64,000 nt of DNA from SIG440 sp045587485. Lineage in GTDB: Bacteria > Bacillota > Clostridia > Monoglobales > Monoglobaceae. Below are positions 1 to 9,292 of the stretch, one piece after another. Where the stretch lies: assembly GCA_045587485.1 (NCBI GenBank), contig JAZNCI010000080.1, positions 56,817 through 120,816 on the forward strand, read 5' to 3'. The notes beneath the pieces were generated by a model. It made no database searches, was not told where the DNA came from, and was given only the letters and a program-made list of their open reading frames with translations. Within the stretch, counting starts at the first letter, position 1. Every line of letters starts with the position of its first letter. Both the position numbers and the translations under genes were made by a program.

Positions 1-1
1 C

Positions 2-277
2 GCAACCATTGCAGGCGATACTATTGATGTGCTGCTTGAGGATTTGCGGAATAACGCAAAAGAAAATGAACCATTGTATAAAATGTTGTCAATTGTTGCC
101 AATGAAGACAAGTATATACTGATAAAACAGGTGCTAAAGGAGGGTTACGGAGATTTTGTCGTAACACCCAAGGAGGTGGATACTTTGGTAGGGCGTGTCG
201 CAGATATAATTGCAAACGGTATAAATATTGCTCTGCATAAGGGGATTACGCTTGATGATATTGATAAATATAAGTAG
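2..277 (+). CDS. C-terminal end of an unidentified protein (5' partial)
   Basis: The reading frame is open from the left edge of the window to a TAA at 275-277, giving the last ~91 residues of a protein that begins outside. It is rich in charged residues and predicted helix (for example KEVDTLVGRVADIIANGI). I do not recognise a domain. A GTG at 29 has no ribosome binding site, so I read it as internal. A clear terminator follows directly, so this is the last gene of its transcript. Confidence 0.6.
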   Translation, partial: ATIAGDTIDVLLEDLRNNAKENEPLYKMLSIVANEDKYILIKQVLKEGYGDFVVTPKEVDTLVGRVADIIANGINIALHKGITLDDIDKYK

Positions 278-285
278 CCACAAAC

Positions 286-309
286 AAGGGAGCGTCAAGG
301 CTCCCTTTT
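286..309 (+). terminator. Rho-independent terminator
   Basis: The stem AAGGGAGC (286-293) pairs with GCTCCCTT (300-307) around a 6-nt loop and runs into a T tract. It ends the transcript of the partial gene upstream. Confidence 0.85.
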
Positions 310-341
310 AAAACATATACAAAATCTTAAAAATTTTAGTG

Positions 342-370
342 TTGTATATTTGATTGGAATATGCTATACT
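342..370 (+). promoter_or_regulatory. Sigma-A promoter for the DUF1385-prmC operon
   Basis: TTGTAT (342-347), a 17-nt spacer, then TATACT (365-370). The predicted start point near 377 excludes the TTG at 350 as a start codon for the next gene and supports the ATG at 410. Confidence 0.65.
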
Positions 371-409
371 TTAAAAAGGAAAGCATACTTTCCTGAAGGA
401 GTGATTAAA

Positions 410-1369
410 ATGAAAAAGAATAAAGATATAATACATAAAACATCCATAGGCGGACAGGCGGTTATTGAAGGCGTTATGATGCGTGGGCCTCAGAAAATTG
501 CAACAGCGGTGCGAAAGCCCGACGGAGAAATTGAACTTGAGGAAAAACCCATAGGCAAGGTCAGAAAGAATAAAATTCTTAAGCTGCCCATAATCAGGGG
601 CTGCATTAATTTTTTTGATTCAATGATTTTAGGAATACAGGCGCTTATGTATTCGGCAAAATTTTTTGAACTTGATGAAGAAGGAAATCAGGTTCAGGAG
701 GAGCCGGGGAAATTTGAAAAATGGCTCAATGAAAAGCTGGGCAGTGAAAAGGCGACAAATGCGGTTATATATGTTTCTGTTTGCATATCGCTGGTGTTCA
801 GTGTGGGATTGTTTATTATGTTGCCGGCGGTAATTGTAGGATTTCTTAAAAGTTTAATTAATAATGATATTTTGCTGACTGCCGCAGAGGGTGTTGTGAG
901 GATTAGCATATTCATCGTATATATGGCTCTGGTTTCCCAGATGAATGATATAAAGCGTGTTTTTATGTATCACGGAGCAGAACACAAAACTATAAATTGT
1001 TATGAACACGGCGAAGAACTGACTGTTGAAAATGTAAAAAAGCACACAAGACTTCATCCAAGATGCGGCACAAGCTTTCTTTTGATTGTTATGGTAATAA
1101 GTATAGTGGTGTTTTCGTTTATTTCGTGGGAAAATCCCATTACTCGACTGCTACTTCGTCTTGCACTTATGCCTGTTGTTGCGGGAATTTCATATGAGAT
1201 AATCAAATTTGCAGGACGTCACGACAATTGGTTCACGTCAGCAATCAGCGCTCCTGGAAAGTGGTTTCAGCATATTACCACAAAAGAGCCCGACGACAGC
1301 CAGATAGAGGTTGCGATTATTGCATTCAATGCGGTTAAGGCTGAGGTAAAGGACGACGATAAATGGTAA
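410..1369 (+). CDS. DUF1385 family membrane protein
   Basis: 319 aa. The N-terminal half carries the family signature GGQAVIEGVMMRGP (about residues 13-26). Hydrophobic segments at about 125-155, 160-185 and 225-270 suggest a multi-pass membrane protein. The conserved H-G-A-E-H-K-T motif (about 190) and the LHPRCGTSF motif (about 217-225) are also present. The function of the family is not established. In Firmicutes it commonly sits just before prmC, as here, where it overlaps prmC by 7 nt. The ATG at 410 has GAAGGAG 8 nt upstream and lies after the promoter. Confidence 0.9.
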   Translation: MKKNKDIIHKTSIGGQAVIEGVMMRGPQKIATAVRKPDGEIELEEKPIGKVRKNKILKLPIIRGCINFFDSMILGIQALMYSAKFFELDEEGNQVQEEPGKFEKWLNEKLGSEKATNAVIYVSVCISLVFSVGLFIMLPAVIVGFLKSLINNDILLTAAEGVVRISIFIVYMALVSQMNDIKRVFMYHGAEHKTINCYEHGEELTVENVKKHTRLHPRCGTSFLLIVMVISIVVFSFISWENPITRLLLRLALMPVVAGISYEIIKFAGRHDNWFTSAISAPGKWFQHITTKEPDDSQIEVAIIAFNAVKAEVKDDDKW

Positions 1370-2220
1370 ATCTTAAAAATCTTCGCAAAGCGGCTGTTGC
1401 AGAGCTTGAAAAATGCGGAAACGACAGCCCTCTTGCAGATGTGGACTACATACTTGCTCATCTGTTGGGGTTTGAGAAAAGCGATATTGTTCTTGGCGAC
1501 AAAGCCATTGATGACCGGCAAAAGACGATTTTTGATAATGCTCTTGCACGACTTAAATCAGGTGAGCCGGTGCAGTATGTTGCCGGCGGATGTGAATTTA
1601 TGTCACTGTGGTTTCAGGTAAATCAGGCGACTCTTATTCCAAGAGCTGATACCGAGATACTGGTGGAATCAATACTGGATATCTGCAAAGAGCGGAAGAA
1701 CGTAAATATTTTCGAAATCGGCACAGGCTCGGGGTGTATTGCCATAAGTCTGGCGCATTATTTGCCACAGGCAAAGGTTTTGTCGGCTGATATTTCTAAA
1801 GAGGCGCTTGAAATAGCCGCCTTAAACTCGGAACGGTTGGGCGTGAAGGGCAGATGTGACTTTTTAGAATGTAATATAATGAAAGAATTTCCTTTGTTTG
1901 ATGTTTTGCCCGATATTGTTGTTTCAAACCCGCCGTATATTCCGTGTAAAGATATTGATGGGCTTGAAAATAGGGTTAAGCTGCACGAGCCACGTTCTGC
2001 TTTGGATGGTGGTTGTGACGGGCTGGATTTTTATCGCAGGATTGCAGAGAGTGTTCCCATAATCAGCAAGGGTATCCTTGCTTTTGAGGTGGGAATCGGT
2101 CAGGCACAGCATGTCGCACGGATTATGTCGGGAAGATTTACAGACATAGAAATACGCCGTGATATTGCGGGGATTGAACGTGTAGTTATGGGCAGACTTA
2201 AAAAAGATGCAATTCATTAA
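1363..2220 (+). CDS. prmC: Peptide chain release factor N5-glutamine methyltransferase
   Basis: 285 aa, normal length. It uses S-adenosylmethionine to methylate the glutamine of the GGQ motif in release factors. The N-terminal helical domain (about 1-75) is followed by a Rossmann methyltransferase fold with the SAM motif EIGTGSGC (about 119-126) and the catalytic NPPYIP (about 189-194). The start overlaps the end of the DUF1385 gene, implying translational coupling. The prfA gene that often neighbours prmC is not in this window. Confidence 0.95.
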   Translation: MVNLKNLRKAAVAELEKCGNDSPLADVDYILAHLLGFEKSDIVLGDKAIDDRQKTIFDNALARLKSGEPVQYVAGGCEFMSLWFQVNQATLIPRADTEILVESILDICKERKNVNIFEIGTGSGCIAISLAHYLPQAKVLSADISKEALEIAALNSERLGVKGRCDFLECNIMKEFPLFDVLPDIVVSNPPYIPCKDIDGLENRVKLHEPRSALDGGCDGLDFYRRIAESVPIISKGILAFEVGIGQAQHVARIMSGRFTDIEIRRDIAGIERVVMGRLKKDAIH

Positions 2221-2317
2221 ATTAGGACTTGAAATTTTTATTCTTATATGATAAAATAACAAGGTATTGTAAAAAATTTTTTGCAGCATGAAAAATTCCG
2301 TAGAAAGGATGTTGCGT

Positions 2318-3064
2318 ATGCGCAGGTTTTTCACGGAGCCTCAGAATATTTCGGGAGACCTGGTAGAAATATTTGAGGATAGCAAACATATTGAAAAGGT
2401 GCTCAGGATGAGCTGCGGTGACCGTATTATTGTGTTTGACGGTTCGGGAATGGAGTATGTTGCAGAGCTTATTTCTATAGAAAAGAATTTTTGCACAGCT
2501 AAAATCCTTGAGGTGAGCAAATCGCTTTCGGAGCCCGAAACACAAATTACATTGTTTCAGGGTATTCCCAAATCGGGCAAGATGGAAACTATAATTCAAA
2601 AATCAGTGGAATTGGGAGTTTACAAGATTGTGCCCGTAATGATGGAACGATGCGTTACAAAGATTGCAAACCAAGAGGCGGGTATTGAAAAGTCAAAGCG
2701 ATGGAATAAGATTTCTGTTGAAGCGGCAAAGCAATGTGGAAGAGGGTTAATCCCTGAGGTTCTGGCTCCGGTTTCCTTTGATGAGGCAGTAGAAATGCTA
2801 AGAAATATTCAAGTTCCGCTAATGCCCTACGAGGCATTGGGCCACGAAGGGCAGAGGGGGTTAAAGGATATTTTGGCAAGCAATCCGCAAGCGGCCGAAT
2901 TTGGCATTTTGGTTGGTCCGGAGGGCGGCTTTTCAGACAGTGAGGCGGAATATGCAATTCAAAAAGGAATAAAGGCAATAGGGCTGGGACACAGAATATT
3001 GCGTACCGAGACAGTGGCGAGTGCGGTTATTCCTATAATAATGTTTGACAGAAACGAGATATAA
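2318..3064 (+). CDS. rsmE: 16S rRNA (uracil-1498-N3)-methyltransferase
   Basis: 248 aa SPOUT-family methyltransferase that modifies U1498 of 16S rRNA. The start MRRFFTEP is typical. An N-terminal PUA-like part (about 1-75) is followed by the knotted SAM-binding domain with GPEGGFS (about 205-211) and LGHRILRTETA-like ILRTETV near the C-terminus. ATG 2318 has AGAAAGG 9 nt upstream. In-frame ATGs at 2288 and 2309 lie upstream of, or against, that site. The gene follows prmC after a ~100-nt gap on the same strand. Confidence 0.92.
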   Translation: MRRFFTEPQNISGDLVEIFEDSKHIEKVLRMSCGDRIIVFDGSGMEYVAELISIEKNFCTAKILEVSKSLSEPETQITLFQGIPKSGKMETIIQKSVELGVYKIVPVMMERCVTKIANQEAGIEKSKRWNKISVEAAKQCGRGLIPEVLAPVSFDEAVEMLRNIQVPLMPYEALGHEGQRGLKDILASNPQAAEFGILVGPEGGFSDSEAEYAIQKGIKAIGLGHRILRTETVASAVIPIIMFDRNEI

Positions 3065-3114
3065 GATTGAATAAAAAGTTTGCATTTATGCAAAAGAAAG
3101 GTATTGTGCTTGAT

Positions 3115-3576
3115 ATGGCGACAACAAAAACAAATCAGGAATTAAAAAAAGAAAAGAAATTGGCGAAAAGAGCAAAGATAGACAAGGCAACCAACCGGTT
3201 TATGGTGAATCTGGTGTGGGGAATTGTTTTGATTATTGCTTTGCTTTATATGCAAAATATGCTTCTTATAAACCCTGGTGCTATGAAGGCTCCTGCAATA
3301 ATATTTGCAGTGGCAGCAGTAGTTCTGTTTGTGTGCGGCAAAATAGGAGTGATTAAAAACAAAGGCAGAGCATATGACTATTCTGTTTTTACGGCAGTGT
3401 TGACCGTAGGCAGTTTGATTATTGCATATTACACCAAAATCCGTCTTGTCGTGGGTACAAGCCTTGATTCAAGGTGGTGGATTACCTGGGCTCCTGTTTC
3501 TTTAATCATCGCGTATCTTGTGTTTGCGTTTATCTGGACGGCAATCATCGTTGCAAGAGTTGAAAAAAATAAATAA
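3115..3576 (+). CDS. Uncharacterised four-helix membrane protein
   Basis: 153 aa. A basic N-terminal stretch of about 30 residues (many Lys and Arg) is followed by four hydrophobic segments at about 32-50, 58-75, 90-107 and 122-145. I see no enzymatic motif and do not recognise the family. It starts 50 nt after rsmE and is followed by a strong terminator, so it is probably the last gene of the DUF1385-prmC-rsmE transcript. ATG 3115 has GAAAGG about 13 nt upstream; an earlier TTG at 3067 has no ribosome binding site. Confidence 0.7.
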   Translation: MATTKTNQELKKEKKLAKRAKIDKATNRFMVNLVWGIVLIIALLYMQNMLLINPGAMKAPAIIFAVAAVVLFVCGKIGVIKNKGRAYDYSVFTAVLTVGSLIIAYYTKIRLVVGTSLDSRWWITWAPVSLIIAYLVFAFIWTAIIVARVEKNK

Positions 3577-3591
3577 AAGGTATGCTTATTT

Positions 3592-3628
3592 ACATCTCCA
3601 AGACCGTTGGTTTTGGAGATGTTTTTTT
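3592..3628 (+). terminator. Rho-independent terminator
   Basis: A perfect 10-bp stem ACATCTCCAA (3592-3601) / TTGGAGATGT (3613-3622) followed by a run of T. Confidence 0.92.
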
Positions 3629-3730
3629 CAATAGAAAATTTTTTTATTTTAATGCAACCTTTTGATGTGCTGAAAAGTATTATGTATGTAAAGCAAAAAA
3701 CACTTTGAAAGAAGAAAGGAAAAAACATTT

Positions 3731-4936
3731 ATGAAAAACATTTTTAAAAGCACTAAAAGAGTTGCTGCAGGTCTTCTTGCGGTAGCAGTAATGATGACAG
3801 GTGTAGTTTTTGCAACAGATAATTCAGTTCTTGTTATAAACGGCGAGACGATTGAAGATGCAAAGCTGCTTACAAAGGATGAAATGATTTTTGTTCCTGT
3901 TCGTGCTCTCTGCGAAGCATTGGGTATGGAGGTTATGTGGGATAACGATGCGGAATTGGTTACTATTGTAAAGATGCCCATGTATGTGACATTCTCACCC
4001 ACAGAAGACGCTTACACCTTTGCAAAGACAGCTCCTATGCAGCTTGGTTCAGCTCCCTTTATGAAGAATGACAGAACTTATGTTCCTGCAATTTTTATCA
4101 GCGAAATTCTTAAGCAGGAATTTACAGTTGCTGAAAATGGCGATGTAAATGTAACAGCGGTTGTTGACAACAGCATTGGTGCAATTATCGTTGAAACATC
4201 CAATGAAAACGGAAATCTGACCATCACAGTTGACGACAGCAAACGCGGTGAGGAGGTTGTTGTTAACATAACCGAAGAAACTGTTATTGTTGATGAAAAC
4301 GGAGCAGAATTGACACCCGATGCACTTGTAAAGGATGCATCAATCAAAATTGAATATGCAGACTTTATGACAATGAGCATTCCTCCCATTACAAATGCAG
4401 TAAAAATTCAGGTTATGGGCACTGTGGTTGAAACCGAAAAACCTGAGGTTGTTTACACAATTATTGAAAAGGATTACGAGAACGGAACAATTACAATCTT
4501 TGACGGCGTAATGAACTCCAAGGTTGTTCTTAATGTATCTGATGAGACAATTATCACAGATAAGGATGGCAATGCAGCAGGTGCTGATGCTCTTGCGATT
4601 GGTACAGATATAACCGTTGAACGTGCTGAGTTTATGACAATGAGCATCCCTCCTATTACAAATGCATTAAAAATTCAGCTTGCTGAAAAGGAAACGATTA
4701 CAGTTATTGAAAAAGACACTGAGGACAACACGATTACAATTTTTGACAAAGAAATGAATTCTTTACTTATTCTTAATATCTCCAATACGACAATTATTAA
4801 GGATGCAGAGGGTAATTCAGTAAAGTTTGAGGATGTAAGTGTGGGAACAGAGCTTGCAACCGTTGAACACGCAGAGGCAATGACAAGAAGCATTCCACCT
4901 ATTACAAATGCAACATCAATTGTTGTGTCAAAATAA
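3731..4936 (+). CDS. Secreted protein with copper-amine-oxidase-N-like stalk domain and three internal repeats
   Basis: 401 aa. A signal peptide (about 1-29, ending GVVFA) is followed by a stalk domain of the Cu_amine_oxidN1 type: VLVINGETIED, FVPVRALCEALGMEVMWD, and a second part RTYVPAIFISEIL (about 30-135). The rest consists of three copies of a ~75-residue beta-rich unit, each ending in SIPPITNA (about residues 214, 308 and 391). The stalk domain is usual in extracytoplasmic proteins of Clostridia; the repeat is not one I recognise. The gene is flanked by terminators and is probably monocistronic. Confidence 0.85.
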   Translation: MKNIFKSTKRVAAGLLAVAVMMTGVVFATDNSVLVINGETIEDAKLLTKDEMIFVPVRALCEALGMEVMWDNDAELVTIVKMPMYVTFSPTEDAYTFAKTAPMQLGSAPFMKNDRTYVPAIFISEILKQEFTVAENGDVNVTAVVDNSIGAIIVETSNENGNLTITVDDSKRGEEVVVNITEETVIVDENGAELTPDALVKDASIKIEYADFMTMSIPPITNAVKIQVMGTVVETEKPEVVYTIIEKDYENGTITIFDGVMNSKVVLNVSDETIITDKDGNAAGADALAIGTDITVERAEFMTMSIPPITNALKIQLAEKETITVIEKDTEDNTITIFDKEMNSLLILNISNTTIIKDAEGNSVKFEDVSVGTELATVEHAEAMTRSIPPITNATSIVVSK

Positions 4937-4952
4937 TTTGAAGACTAATCAC

Positions 4953-4985
4953 AAATGCAGGCAGTCAACTGCCTGCATTTTCTTT
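4953..4985. terminator. Shared terminator between convergent genes
   Basis: A 12-bp stem AAATGCAGGCAG (4953-4964) / CTGCCTGCATTT (4969-4980) with a 4-nt loop and T-rich sequence on the plus side. The stop codon of the minus-strand permease gene lies inside the hairpin, so it probably ends transcription from both sides. Confidence 0.8.
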
Positions 4986-6023
4986 ATATGAAATATAAAG
5001 ATTAACGGCAAGAAGGGTAATTATAGGGGCAAGGATAACTCCCATAATGCCAAAAAACTTTAACCCTACATATATGCTGACCAGGGTAAGAATGGGATGA
5101 ATACCAATTTGTCGACTGATAACTTTTGGCTCGGCAAGCTGACGGACAACAAAGACCAGTGCTTGTATTATGATAAGTGATACAAATGAATACATATCCC
5201 CATAAACAAGTGCAATCAATGCCCAGGGAACAAGAACGGCTGCAGTACCCAAAACCGGCAGAACATCCACAAGCCCGCATACAATCCCCCACAACAATGG
5301 ATACTCTTTGCCTACAATCCATAATCCTATCGTTACTAAGAATGCGGTAAGAAGCATTAATATAAGCTGTGCTTTAATATATGATGAAAATGCGTGCAAA
5401 ATAATATTTTTAATTCTTGCGGCAAGGCTGATAGCCTTGGGTGGGAAAATCTCCTTCAAAAAATTTATAACTAAAAGATAATCCTTTGTAAAGAAAAATG
5501 TACCAAGAATAAACATTACAAGGAAGACAAGGATACCAGGAAGGGCTGTTGCAAGATTTTTTGCGGCATCAATCGCTAAAGCGGTTGCCTTGCCAGAAAG
5601 CGTGGAGGTATATTCCCATAGCTGCGCCAGAACTGAATCAATAATCTGAGAGGTTTCAGGGGAAAGCGACAGCTTAAATCCGTTAAAGCGTTGAATCATA
5701 TTGTTGAGGTGAAGTCTGAACGTAAAGATTGTATCAGGAAGGTTCACAACAAGGTTTTTTGCCTGAGAAAAAAGCTGGAACATAGCAATTCCTATAAGTC
5801 CTACTACTGATGCAACAATAAGAGTAACCAAAACGGCAGAGCTCACCCCTCGGCTGATTTTTAGTTTACTTTCAAGAAATTTCACAATACTCTGACAAAT
5901 TGCAGCAATAAAAAAGGCTAGTAAAAATGGTGCAAATATCTTAATAAATAGAGGTAGCAGGAATAACGTTGCCGCTATTCCTGCCGTAATAAGTATATAT
6001 CTGAGTGTTTTTTCAAAAGTCAC
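4965..6023 (-). CDS. ytvI: AI-2E family permease, YtvI-like
   Basis: 352 aa. About eight hydrophobic segments in the arrangement of the PF01594 family (paired helices at the N-terminus, a soluble region in the middle, a cluster of helices at the C-terminus). Close homologues in spore formers are called sporulation membrane protein YtvI; the transported substrate is unknown. The GTG start at 6023 has AAAGGAG 8 nt upstream; a TTG at 6050 is the wrong side of that site. It lies 30 nt after apgM and is the last gene of the typA operon. Confidence 0.8.
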   Translation of the reverse strand: MTFEKTLRYILITAGIAATLFLLPLFIKIFAPFLLAFFIAAICQSIVKFLESKLKISRGVSSAVLVTLIVASVVGLIGIAMFQLFSQAKNLVVNLPDTIFTFRLHLNNMIQRFNGFKLSLSPETSQIIDSVLAQLWEYTSTLSGKATALAIDAAKNLATALPGILVFLVMFILGTFFFTKDYLLVINFLKEIFPPKAISLAARIKNIILHAFSSYIKAQLILMLLTAFLVTIGLWIVGKEYPLLWGIVCGLVDVLPVLGTAAVLVPWALIALVYGDMYSFVSLIIIQALVFVVRQLAEPKVISRQIGIHPILTLVSIYVGLKFFGIMGVILAPIITLLAVNLYISYKENAGS

Positions 6024-6053
6024 CGCAAATGCTCCTTTTACGGCAATCAAAAT

Positions 6054-7256
6054 CTATTTTGAAGTAAGTCGTTCAATGAGGGTATATCCGTGTTCAACCA
6101 CAACCCCTGTCTTTCGAGCCTCTGCTTCGGTATACATAATATCCGTGGGCTCGGTGTGATTACCGCTTTTGTATATTATATACGGTACAGGGTCGGATGT
6201 ATGCGTTCTTATTGCCAAAGGTGTGGGATGGTCGGGCATAATAAGCATTGCAAATTCTTCGCCGTCTGCTTCAAGAGCAGCAACAATAGGTGCAACAATT
6301 TTTTCGTCAATCAGCTCAATAGCCTTAACCTTATTTTCGATTTCATGTCTGTGCCCTGCTTCGTCAGGTGCTTCGAGATGAACATACAGAAAATCCGAAC
6401 CGCTGTGCAGAGCCTTGATTGCGGCTTCTGCCTTGCCGTCAAAATTAGTATGCACATTTCCGGTTGCTCCTATAACATCAACATTTTCAAGACCGGCACA
6501 AACACCTATACCCTTAATAAGGTCAACAGCCGAAACAACTGTGCCCTTAAGACCAAATTTTTCCTTATATGTATCAAGGGCGGGTTTTGTTCCATTTCCC
6601 CAAATCCAGATGGAATTTGCCGGATTAAGTCCCCTGTTAATTCTGTCAAGGTTTACTGGATGATTTTTAAGAATTTCGTAGCTCTTTTTCATAAGGGCAA
6701 GAATGGTTTCATCTTTGGGGAGATAGTCTTTGATGCATCTTCCTGAAATATCATGAGGCGGAGTAAGTGAGAAATTATTCTCCTTATTATGCCATACCAT
6801 AAGATGACGATAGCTGATACCGCTGAAAAATTCATATTCTTCGGTACGCAGGGCTTCATTTACTGCCGCAATAAGCTGTGATGACTCCTCGGTTGTAATT
6901 TCGTCAGAGCTATAATCCACCATAGTTTTTTCTTCGTAGCTGTCCTCGTTTGATAGTGTTACTACGTTGGTTCTGAATGTGGTATCCGTAAGCTCAAGAT
7001 GAACATTCATTGACATTGCCTCAAGGGGTGAACGTCCCGTGTAATATTTTTGCGGGTCATACCCAAATACCGCAAGGTTGGCAACATCGCTACCGGGGGG
7101 CAGATTTGCGGGGACAGTAGTTACCATTCCTACCTCGCCCATGGATGCCAGACGGTCGATATTGGGCTTGTGAGCCACCTCTAAGGGAGTTTTGTTACCA
7201 AGCTCTGCTACGGGGGTATCGGCCGCACCATCGCACAGAATAACTATATATTTCAT
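6054..7256 (-). CDS. apgM: Cofactor-independent phosphoglycerate mutase (archaeal/ApgM type)
   Basis: 400 aa. A member of the alkaline-phosphatase superfamily that interconverts 3- and 2-phosphoglycerate in glycolysis. The metal-binding start MKYIVILCDGAADTP, the conserved PPGSDVANLAVFGYDP (about 53-68) and YTGRSP (about 71-76), and the C-terminal EAPDEAGHRH and MPDHPTP metal ligands are all present. ATG 7256 has AAAGGTG upstream. The gene lies 40 nt after typA in the same direction. This is the ApgM branch, not the longer GpmI branch. Confidence 0.9.
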   Translation of the reverse strand: MKYIVILCDGAADTPVAELGNKTPLEVAHKPNIDRLASMGEVGMVTTVPANLPPGSDVANLAVFGYDPQKYYTGRSPLEAMSMNVHLELTDTTFRTNVVTLSNEDSYEEKTMVDYSSDEITTEESSQLIAAVNEALRTEEYEFFSGISYRHLMVWHNKENNFSLTPPHDISGRCIKDYLPKDETILALMKKSYEILKNHPVNLDRINRGLNPANSIWIWGNGTKPALDTYKEKFGLKGTVVSAVDLIKGIGVCAGLENVDVIGATGNVHTNFDGKAEAAIKALHSGSDFLYVHLEAPDEAGHRHEIENKVKAIELIDEKIVAPIVAALEADGEEFAMLIMPDHPTPLAIRTHTSDPVPYIIYKSGNHTEPTDIMYTEAEARKTGVVVEHGYTLIERLTSK

Positions 7257-7296
7257 ATTTAAATCACACCTTTCGTGAAAAATATTTTTACATATT

Positions 7297-9120
7297 TTAG
7301 TTTTTCTCTCTAGCCTTTGCTTTAAGACGCAGTTGGGTATCAAGAATGCGTTTTCTCAGTCGCAGACTCTGGGGTGTTACCTCCAAAAGTTCGTCATCGG
7401 CAAGGAATTCAATGCACATCTCTAGGCTCAGTCTTATTGGCGGAACAAGCTTTAATGCCTCATCACTGCCTGATGCACGGGTATTTGTCAACTGCTTTTT
7501 CTTACAAACGTTAACTGCCATATCCTCAAGCTTGGGGTTCATACCAACAATCATACCCTCGTAAACGGGAGTTCCGGGGTCGATGAATAACGAGCCTCTG
7601 TCCTGAATTTTAAACAATCCATAGCCCACAGCCTCTCCTGTGTCAAATGAAACAAGTGAACCTGTGTATCTTCGGGTTATATCACCTTTATAGGGCTGGT
7701 ATTCGTAAAATACCGAGTTGAGTATACCCTCGCCCTTGGTGTCAGTAAGAAATTCGTTTCTGTAACCAAGCAGACCTCTTGATGGTATAAGATACTCAAG
7801 CCTCATTCTGTCGCCCTGAGGGGACATATGTGTGAGCTCGCCTTTGCGGGAGCCCATTTTTTCCATAACCGCACCCATAGATGTTTCGGGCACATCAATA
7901 AGAAGCCTTTCGATTGGCTCATATTGCTGACCGTTTATTGTTTTGTAAAGCACCTTGGGTGTGCTTACCGAAAATTCATAGCCCTCTCGCCGCATTGTTT
8001 CGATAAGAATGGATATATGCATTTCGCCTCTGCCTGCAACACGAAAGCTGTCGGTGGTTTCGCCGTCAATCACACGCAGCGAGACATCTTTCAAAAGCTC
8101 CTTGTGAAGCCTTTCACGCAACTGACGTGAGGTCACAAACTTACCTTCTCTGCCAGCAAAGGGACTGTCATTTACCGAAAAAGTCATTTCAATTGTGGGT
8201 TCGCCTATTTTCACAAAAGGCAGTGGCTCGGGTGAAGCAACAGATGTCACGGTGTCGCCGATTGAAATATCGGTTATGCCCGAAAAACACACAATATCAC
8301 CTACATTAGCGCTTTCAACCGCTGTTCTGCCAAGACCATCAATCTGATAAATGTTTGTAATTTTTGCTTTGTATGGCTCGTGCTTTTCGTGATAATCGCA
8401 AACCATAACCTCCTGATTGTGCTTGATGGAGCCTCTTTCAACTCTGCCAATGGCAATTCTGCCTACATAATCATTATAGTCAATTGATGAAACAAGCATC
8501 TGCAGTTCGCCCGTTTCGTCACCCTCGGGTGCTGGGATATAGTTCTTGATTGTTTCAAAAAGAACGGTCAGGTCTTCGCCCTGCTTATTTGGGCTGAGCG
8601 ATGCTGTCCCTGCTCTGCCCGAGCAATAGATGATGGGGCTGTCAAGCTGTTCGTCATTGGCATTAAGGTCAAGGAGCAGTTCTAAAACCTCGTCGCCAAT
8701 TTCGTTAAGACGGGAATCGGGTCTGTCAATTTTATTAACTACGATAATAATGCGGTGTTGCATCTCAAGAGCCTTCTGCAGCACAAATCTTGTCTGTGGC
8801 ATAGGACCTTCTGCTGCATCAACAAGCAAAATTACACCGTTAACCATTTTAAGAATACGTTCAACCTCACCGCTGAAATCTGCGTGTCCGGGGGTGTCGA
8901 TTATGTTCATTTTAATATCTTTATAGTGTACCGACGTGTTTTTTGCAAGGATGGTAATACCTCGCTCTCTCTCTAGGTCGCCGTTGTCCATAACACGTTC
9001 TTCAACAACCTGATTTTCACGGTACACACCGCCCTGTTTCAGCATTTCGTCAACCAAGGTGGTTTTGCCGTGGTCAACGTGGGCGATGATTGCAATATTT
9101 CTCAAATCTTCTCTTTTCAT
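7297..9120 (-). CDS. typA: Ribosome-associated GTPase TypA/BipA
   Basis: 607 aa, full length. A translational GTPase that binds the ribosome and affects assembly and stress growth. The P-loop AHVDHGKT (about 12-19), switch RERGITI, DTPGHADFSGEVER and NKIDRP motifs are intact, followed by EF-Tu domain II, EF-G domain III and V, and the BipA C-terminal domain. ATG 9120 has AAGGA upstream and follows a consensus promoter. It is the first gene of a leftward operon with apgM and ytvI. Confidence 0.97.
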   Translation of the reverse strand: MKREDLRNIAIIAHVDHGKTTLVDEMLKQGGVYRENQVVEERVMDNGDLERERGITILAKNTSVHYKDIKMNIIDTPGHADFSGEVERILKMVNGVILLVDAAEGPMPQTRFVLQKALEMQHRIIIVVNKIDRPDSRLNEIGDEVLELLLDLNANDEQLDSPIIYCSGRAGTASLSPNKQGEDLTVLFETIKNYIPAPEGDETGELQMLVSSIDYNDYVGRIAIGRVERGSIKHNQEVMVCDYHEKHEPYKAKITNIYQIDGLGRTAVESANVGDIVCFSGITDISIGDTVTSVASPEPLPFVKIGEPTIEMTFSVNDSPFAGREGKFVTSRQLRERLHKELLKDVSLRVIDGETTDSFRVAGRGEMHISILIETMRREGYEFSVSTPKVLYKTINGQQYEPIERLLIDVPETSMGAVMEKMGSRKGELTHMSPQGDRMRLEYLIPSRGLLGYRNEFLTDTKGEGILNSVFYEYQPYKGDITRRYTGSLVSFDTGEAVGYGLFKIQDRGSLFIDPGTPVYEGMIVGMNPKLEDMAVNVCKKKQLTNTRASGSDEALKLVPPIRLSLEMCIEFLADDELLEVTPQSLRLRKRILDTQLRLKAKAREKN

Positions 9121-9153
9121 AAAATCATTCCTTATCCTTCTAATCAACACAAT

Positions 9154-9182
9154 ATTATACAACTTTTTTTAATGTTTGTCTA
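9154..9182 (-). promoter_or_regulatory. Sigma-A promoter for typA
   Basis: Read on the minus strand: TAGACA (9182-9177), 17-nt spacer, TATAAT (9159-9154), 34 nt before the typA start. Confidence 0.65.
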
Positions 9183-9204
9183 TGGTTATATGCGTATTTT
9201 TTTC

Positions 9205-9241
9205 AAAAACAAAAACTCCGCCTGCAACAGGCGGAATTTTT
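9205..9241. terminator. Bidirectional terminator hairpin
   Basis: TCCGCCTG (9217-9224) / CAGGCGGA (9228-9235) with T-rich flanks on both strands. On the minus strand it is a second hairpin ~55 nt beyond the small RNA terminator and just before the typA promoter. Confidence 0.75.
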
Positions 9242-9292
9242 GTATGTAGTGTTTGCTTCGCGACTATCGGAGATGCACGTTTTTCTTAAAAT

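Noticed and set aside
350..409. TTG at 350 as start of the DUF1385 protein
   Set aside because: It overlaps the promoter (342-370) and lacks a ribosome binding site; ATG 410 has one.
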